Below, in pieces: positions 62,279-64,000 of a stretch of DNA of 64,000 nucleotides. The translations under genes and the position numbers were made by a program. The DNA comes from Actinomycetospora lutea (GTDB lineage Bacteria > Actinomycetota > Actinomycetes > Mycobacteriales > Pseudonocardiaceae): NCBI RefSeq assembly GCF_028737205.1, contig NZ_JAQZAL010000016.1:1-64000 (forward strand). Direction: 5' to 3'. The notes under the pieces are model-generated. The model did not search any database. It saw nothing but the letters and a program-made list of their open reading frames with translations, and had not been told where the DNA came from. Within the stretch, counting starts at the first letter, position 1; each line of letters starts with the position of its first letter.

Positions 62279-64000
62279 GCGGGCACCTCGTCGGATCCGC
62301 CCGCTTCGGGGTCGTCGAACAGGGGACGGATGTCGCGGGCGGCCATGATCTGGTCGTTGCCCGTGCCGGCGGCGACCATCGGCCAGACCTGCGCGTCGGC
62401 GCCGACGGTGAAGTCGATGACGACCGGGCGGTCGTCGATCGCCATGGCCTGCGCGATGACGCGGTCGACGTCGTCCTTCGACTCGCAGCGCAGCCCCTCG
62501 CAGCCGAGCGCCTGGGCGAGCAGCACGAAGTCGGGCACGCGGTGCTTGTGCGTGCCGAGCTCGGTGTTCGAGTAGCGCTCGTCGTAGAACAGGGTCTGCC
62601 ATTGGCGGACCATGCCGAGGTTGCCGTTGTTGATGACCGCGACCTTGATCGGGATGCCCTCGATCGCGCAGGTCGCGAGCTCCTGGTTGGTCATCTGGAA
62701 GCAGCCGTCGCCGTCGATGCACCACACCGTGGTGTCCGGGCAGCCGACCTTGGCCCCCATCGCGGCGGGCACGCCGTAGCCCATGGTCCCGGCGCCGCCG
62801 GAGTTGAGCCACGTGCGCGGCTTCTCGTAGCGGATGAACTGCGCGGCCCACATCTGGTGCTGGCCCACGCCGGCCGAGTAGATCGCGTCCGGGCCCGCGA
62901 TGGCCCCGATCCGCTCGATGACGTACTCGGGCGAGAGCGTGCCGTCGGCCGGGTCGTCGTACCCGAGCGGGAACGTCTGGCGCCAGCGCTCGAGCTGGTC
63001 CCACCAGGGCAGGAGCCGCTCGGCGCGGGCCTCGCGGCCGCCGTCGTCGGCGGTGCGCAGCGCCGCCGTCAGCTCGGTGATGACCTCGCGGGCGTCGCCC
63101 ACGATCGGCACGTCCGCGACGCGGTTCTTGCCGATCTCGGCGGGATCGACGTCGGCGTGGACGACCTTCGCCTCGGGGGCGAACGTCGACAGGTCACCGG
63201 TGACGCGGTCGTCGAACCGCGTCCCGAGGGCGATCAGCAGATCCGCCTTCTGCATCGCGGCGACGGCGGCGACCGTCCCGTGCATGCCCGGCATCCCCAG
63301 GTTCTGGCGGTGGCCGTCGGGGAAGGCGCCGCGGGCCATGAGGGTGGTGACCACGGGCGCGCCGGTCTCGTCGGCGAGGTCCGCGAGCTCGGTGGAGGCC
63401 TCGGCCTTGATCACACCGCCGCCGACGTAGAGGACGGGACGACGCGCCTCGCCGATCAGGCGGGCGGCCTCCCGGATCTGCTTGCTGTGCGGCCGGGTGG
63501 TCGGCCGGTAGCCGGGCAGCCGGGTCTCGACCGGCCAGCTGAAGGTGGTCTGGGCCTGCAGGACGTCCTTGGGCAGGTCGACCAGGACCGGACCCGGACG
63601 CCCGCTCGCCGCGATGTGGAACGCCTCGGCGATCGCGCGCGGGATGTCCGCCGGGTCGGTGACCAGCATGTTGTGCTTGGTGATCGGCATCGTGATGCCG
63701 CAGATGTCGGCTTCCTGGAACGCGTCGGTCCCGATGAGCTTGCGGCCCACCTGCCCGGTGATCGCGACGACGGGCACCGAGTCGAGCATCGCGTCCGCGA
63801 GCGGGGTGACGAGGTTCGTCGCCCCGGGCCCGGACGTCGCGATGCACACCCCGACCCGCCCCGTGGCCTGGGCGTAGCCGGTGGCCGCGTGGCCGGCGCC
63901 CTGCTCGTGGCGCACGAGGACGTGGCGCACGAGCCGGGAGTCGAAGAGGGGGTCGTACGCGGGGAGGATCGCGCCGCCCGGGATGCCGAAGACGACGTCG
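62275..64000 (-). CDS. ilvB: acetolactate synthase large subunit (5' end beyond the window)
   Basis: 575 residues visible; the reading frame continues through the right edge ([20 protein letters not shown] at the visible N-terminal end), so the ATG near 63930 is internal. FAD/TPP signatures: [21 protein letters not shown] near the start of the visible part and the TPP motif [15 protein letters not shown] near 63%. Catalyses the first common step of valine, leucine and isoleucine synthesis. Confidence 0.95.
   Translation of the reverse strand, partial: DVVFGIPGGAILPAYDPLFDSRLVRHVLVRHEQGAGHAATGYAQATGRVGVCIATSGPGATNLVTPLADAMLDSVPVVAITGQVGRKLIGTDAFQEADICGITMPITKHNMLVTDPADIPRAIAEAFHIAASGRPGPVLVDLPKDVLQAQTTFSWPVETRLPGYRPTTRPHSKQIREAARLIGEARRPVLYVGGGVIKAEASTELADLADETGAPVVTTLMARGAFPDGHRQNLGMPGMHGTVAAVAAMQKADLLIALGTRFDDRVTGDLSTFAPEAKVVHADVDPAEIGKNRVADVPIVGDAREVITELTAALRTADDGGREARAERLLPWWDQLERWRQTFPLGYDDPADGTLSPEYVIERIGAIAGPDAIYSAGVGQHQMWAAQFIRYEKPRTWLNSGGAGTMGYGVPAAMGAKVGCPDTTVWCIDGDGCFQMTNQELATCAIEGIPIKVAVINNGNLGMVRQWQTLFYDERYSNTELGTHKHRVPDFVLLAQALGCEGLRCESKDDVDRVIAQAMAIDDRPVVIDFTVGADAQVWPMVAAGTGNDQIMAARDIRPLFDDPEAGGSDEVPA

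Noticed and set aside
63880-63930. ATG near 63930 as the start of ilvB
   Set aside because: The frame stays open to the right edge and encodes the conserved acetolactate synthase N-terminal segment, so the gene continues outside the window.

Overview
The window is uniformly very GC-rich (roughly 70% or more by eye), tightly packed, and uses many GTG and some TTG starts with ATGA/GTGA overlaps between genes. This points to an actinobacterial chromosome. A DUF222/HNH (13E12-type) endonuclease, a DUF3159 protein, an AIM24 protein, a class I lysyl-tRNA synthetase and an ilvBNC-serA-leuB series fit a Pseudonocardiales-like or related genus; the genus is inference. I saw no prophage, insertion sequence, CRISPR array or rRNA.

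Region 1 (1-12,813) is what looks like a complete N-methylglutamate pathway for using methylamine. One arm, on the minus strand, runs from three small membrane proteins through an APC permease and two more membrane proteins into mgsA-mgsB-mgsC (mgsC is cut by the window edge). A FadR-type GntR regulator lies upstream of it. The divergent plus-strand arm is gmaS-mgdA-mgdB-mgdC-mgdD. Both arms have a GGGGTTGACAC promoter element followed by a GGTCCnAAGT motif, which suggests control by the GntR protein.

Region 2 (12,814-16,623) is a small catabolic operon (MFS transporter, FAH-family hydrolase, frameshifted cyclase) divergent from a TetR regulator. Region 3 (16,631-28,186) holds mixed genes: DUF3159, an enoyl-CoA hydratase, a frameshifted S9 peptidase, an internally deleted DJ-1/PfpI remnant, a DUF222/HNH endonuclease, a metal-exporting P1B ATPase with a CadC-like sensor, a secreted DUF1996 protein with an acidic repeat region, and a TRIC-type channel.

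Region 4 (28,211-37,881) is a seven-gene overlapping catabolic operon (LLM flavin oxygenase, FAH hydrolase, ornithine-cyclodeaminase family, DapA-like aldolase, MHS transporter, cupin dioxygenase, P450), with a divergent LysR regulator and a second P450. Its substrate is unknown. Region 5 (38,018-44,144) has an EamA transporter, a hydrolase, tRNA-Glu and tRNA-Gln, an isoleucyl-tRNA synthetase with a rearranged HIGH motif (GTHH), and a methyltransferase.

Region 6 (44,146-54,067) is a second accessory catabolic cluster: a TauT/NitT-type ABC transporter, LysR, a haloacetate-dehalogenase-like hydrolase, two paralogous amidohydrolases, a Rieske ferredoxin, an MHS transporter and a CoA transferase. 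Region 7 (54,188-64,000) is core metabolism: AIM24, class I lysS, an FAH protein, leuB, serA, ilvC, ilvN and ilvB (cut by the window edge). These supply branched-chain amino acids and serine.

Four otherwise intact genes carry single small-indel frameshifts (near 12,900; 19,511; 28,549; 38,550). The pattern is compatible either with assembly errors or with recent decay. No gene-free stretch exceeds 300 bases.
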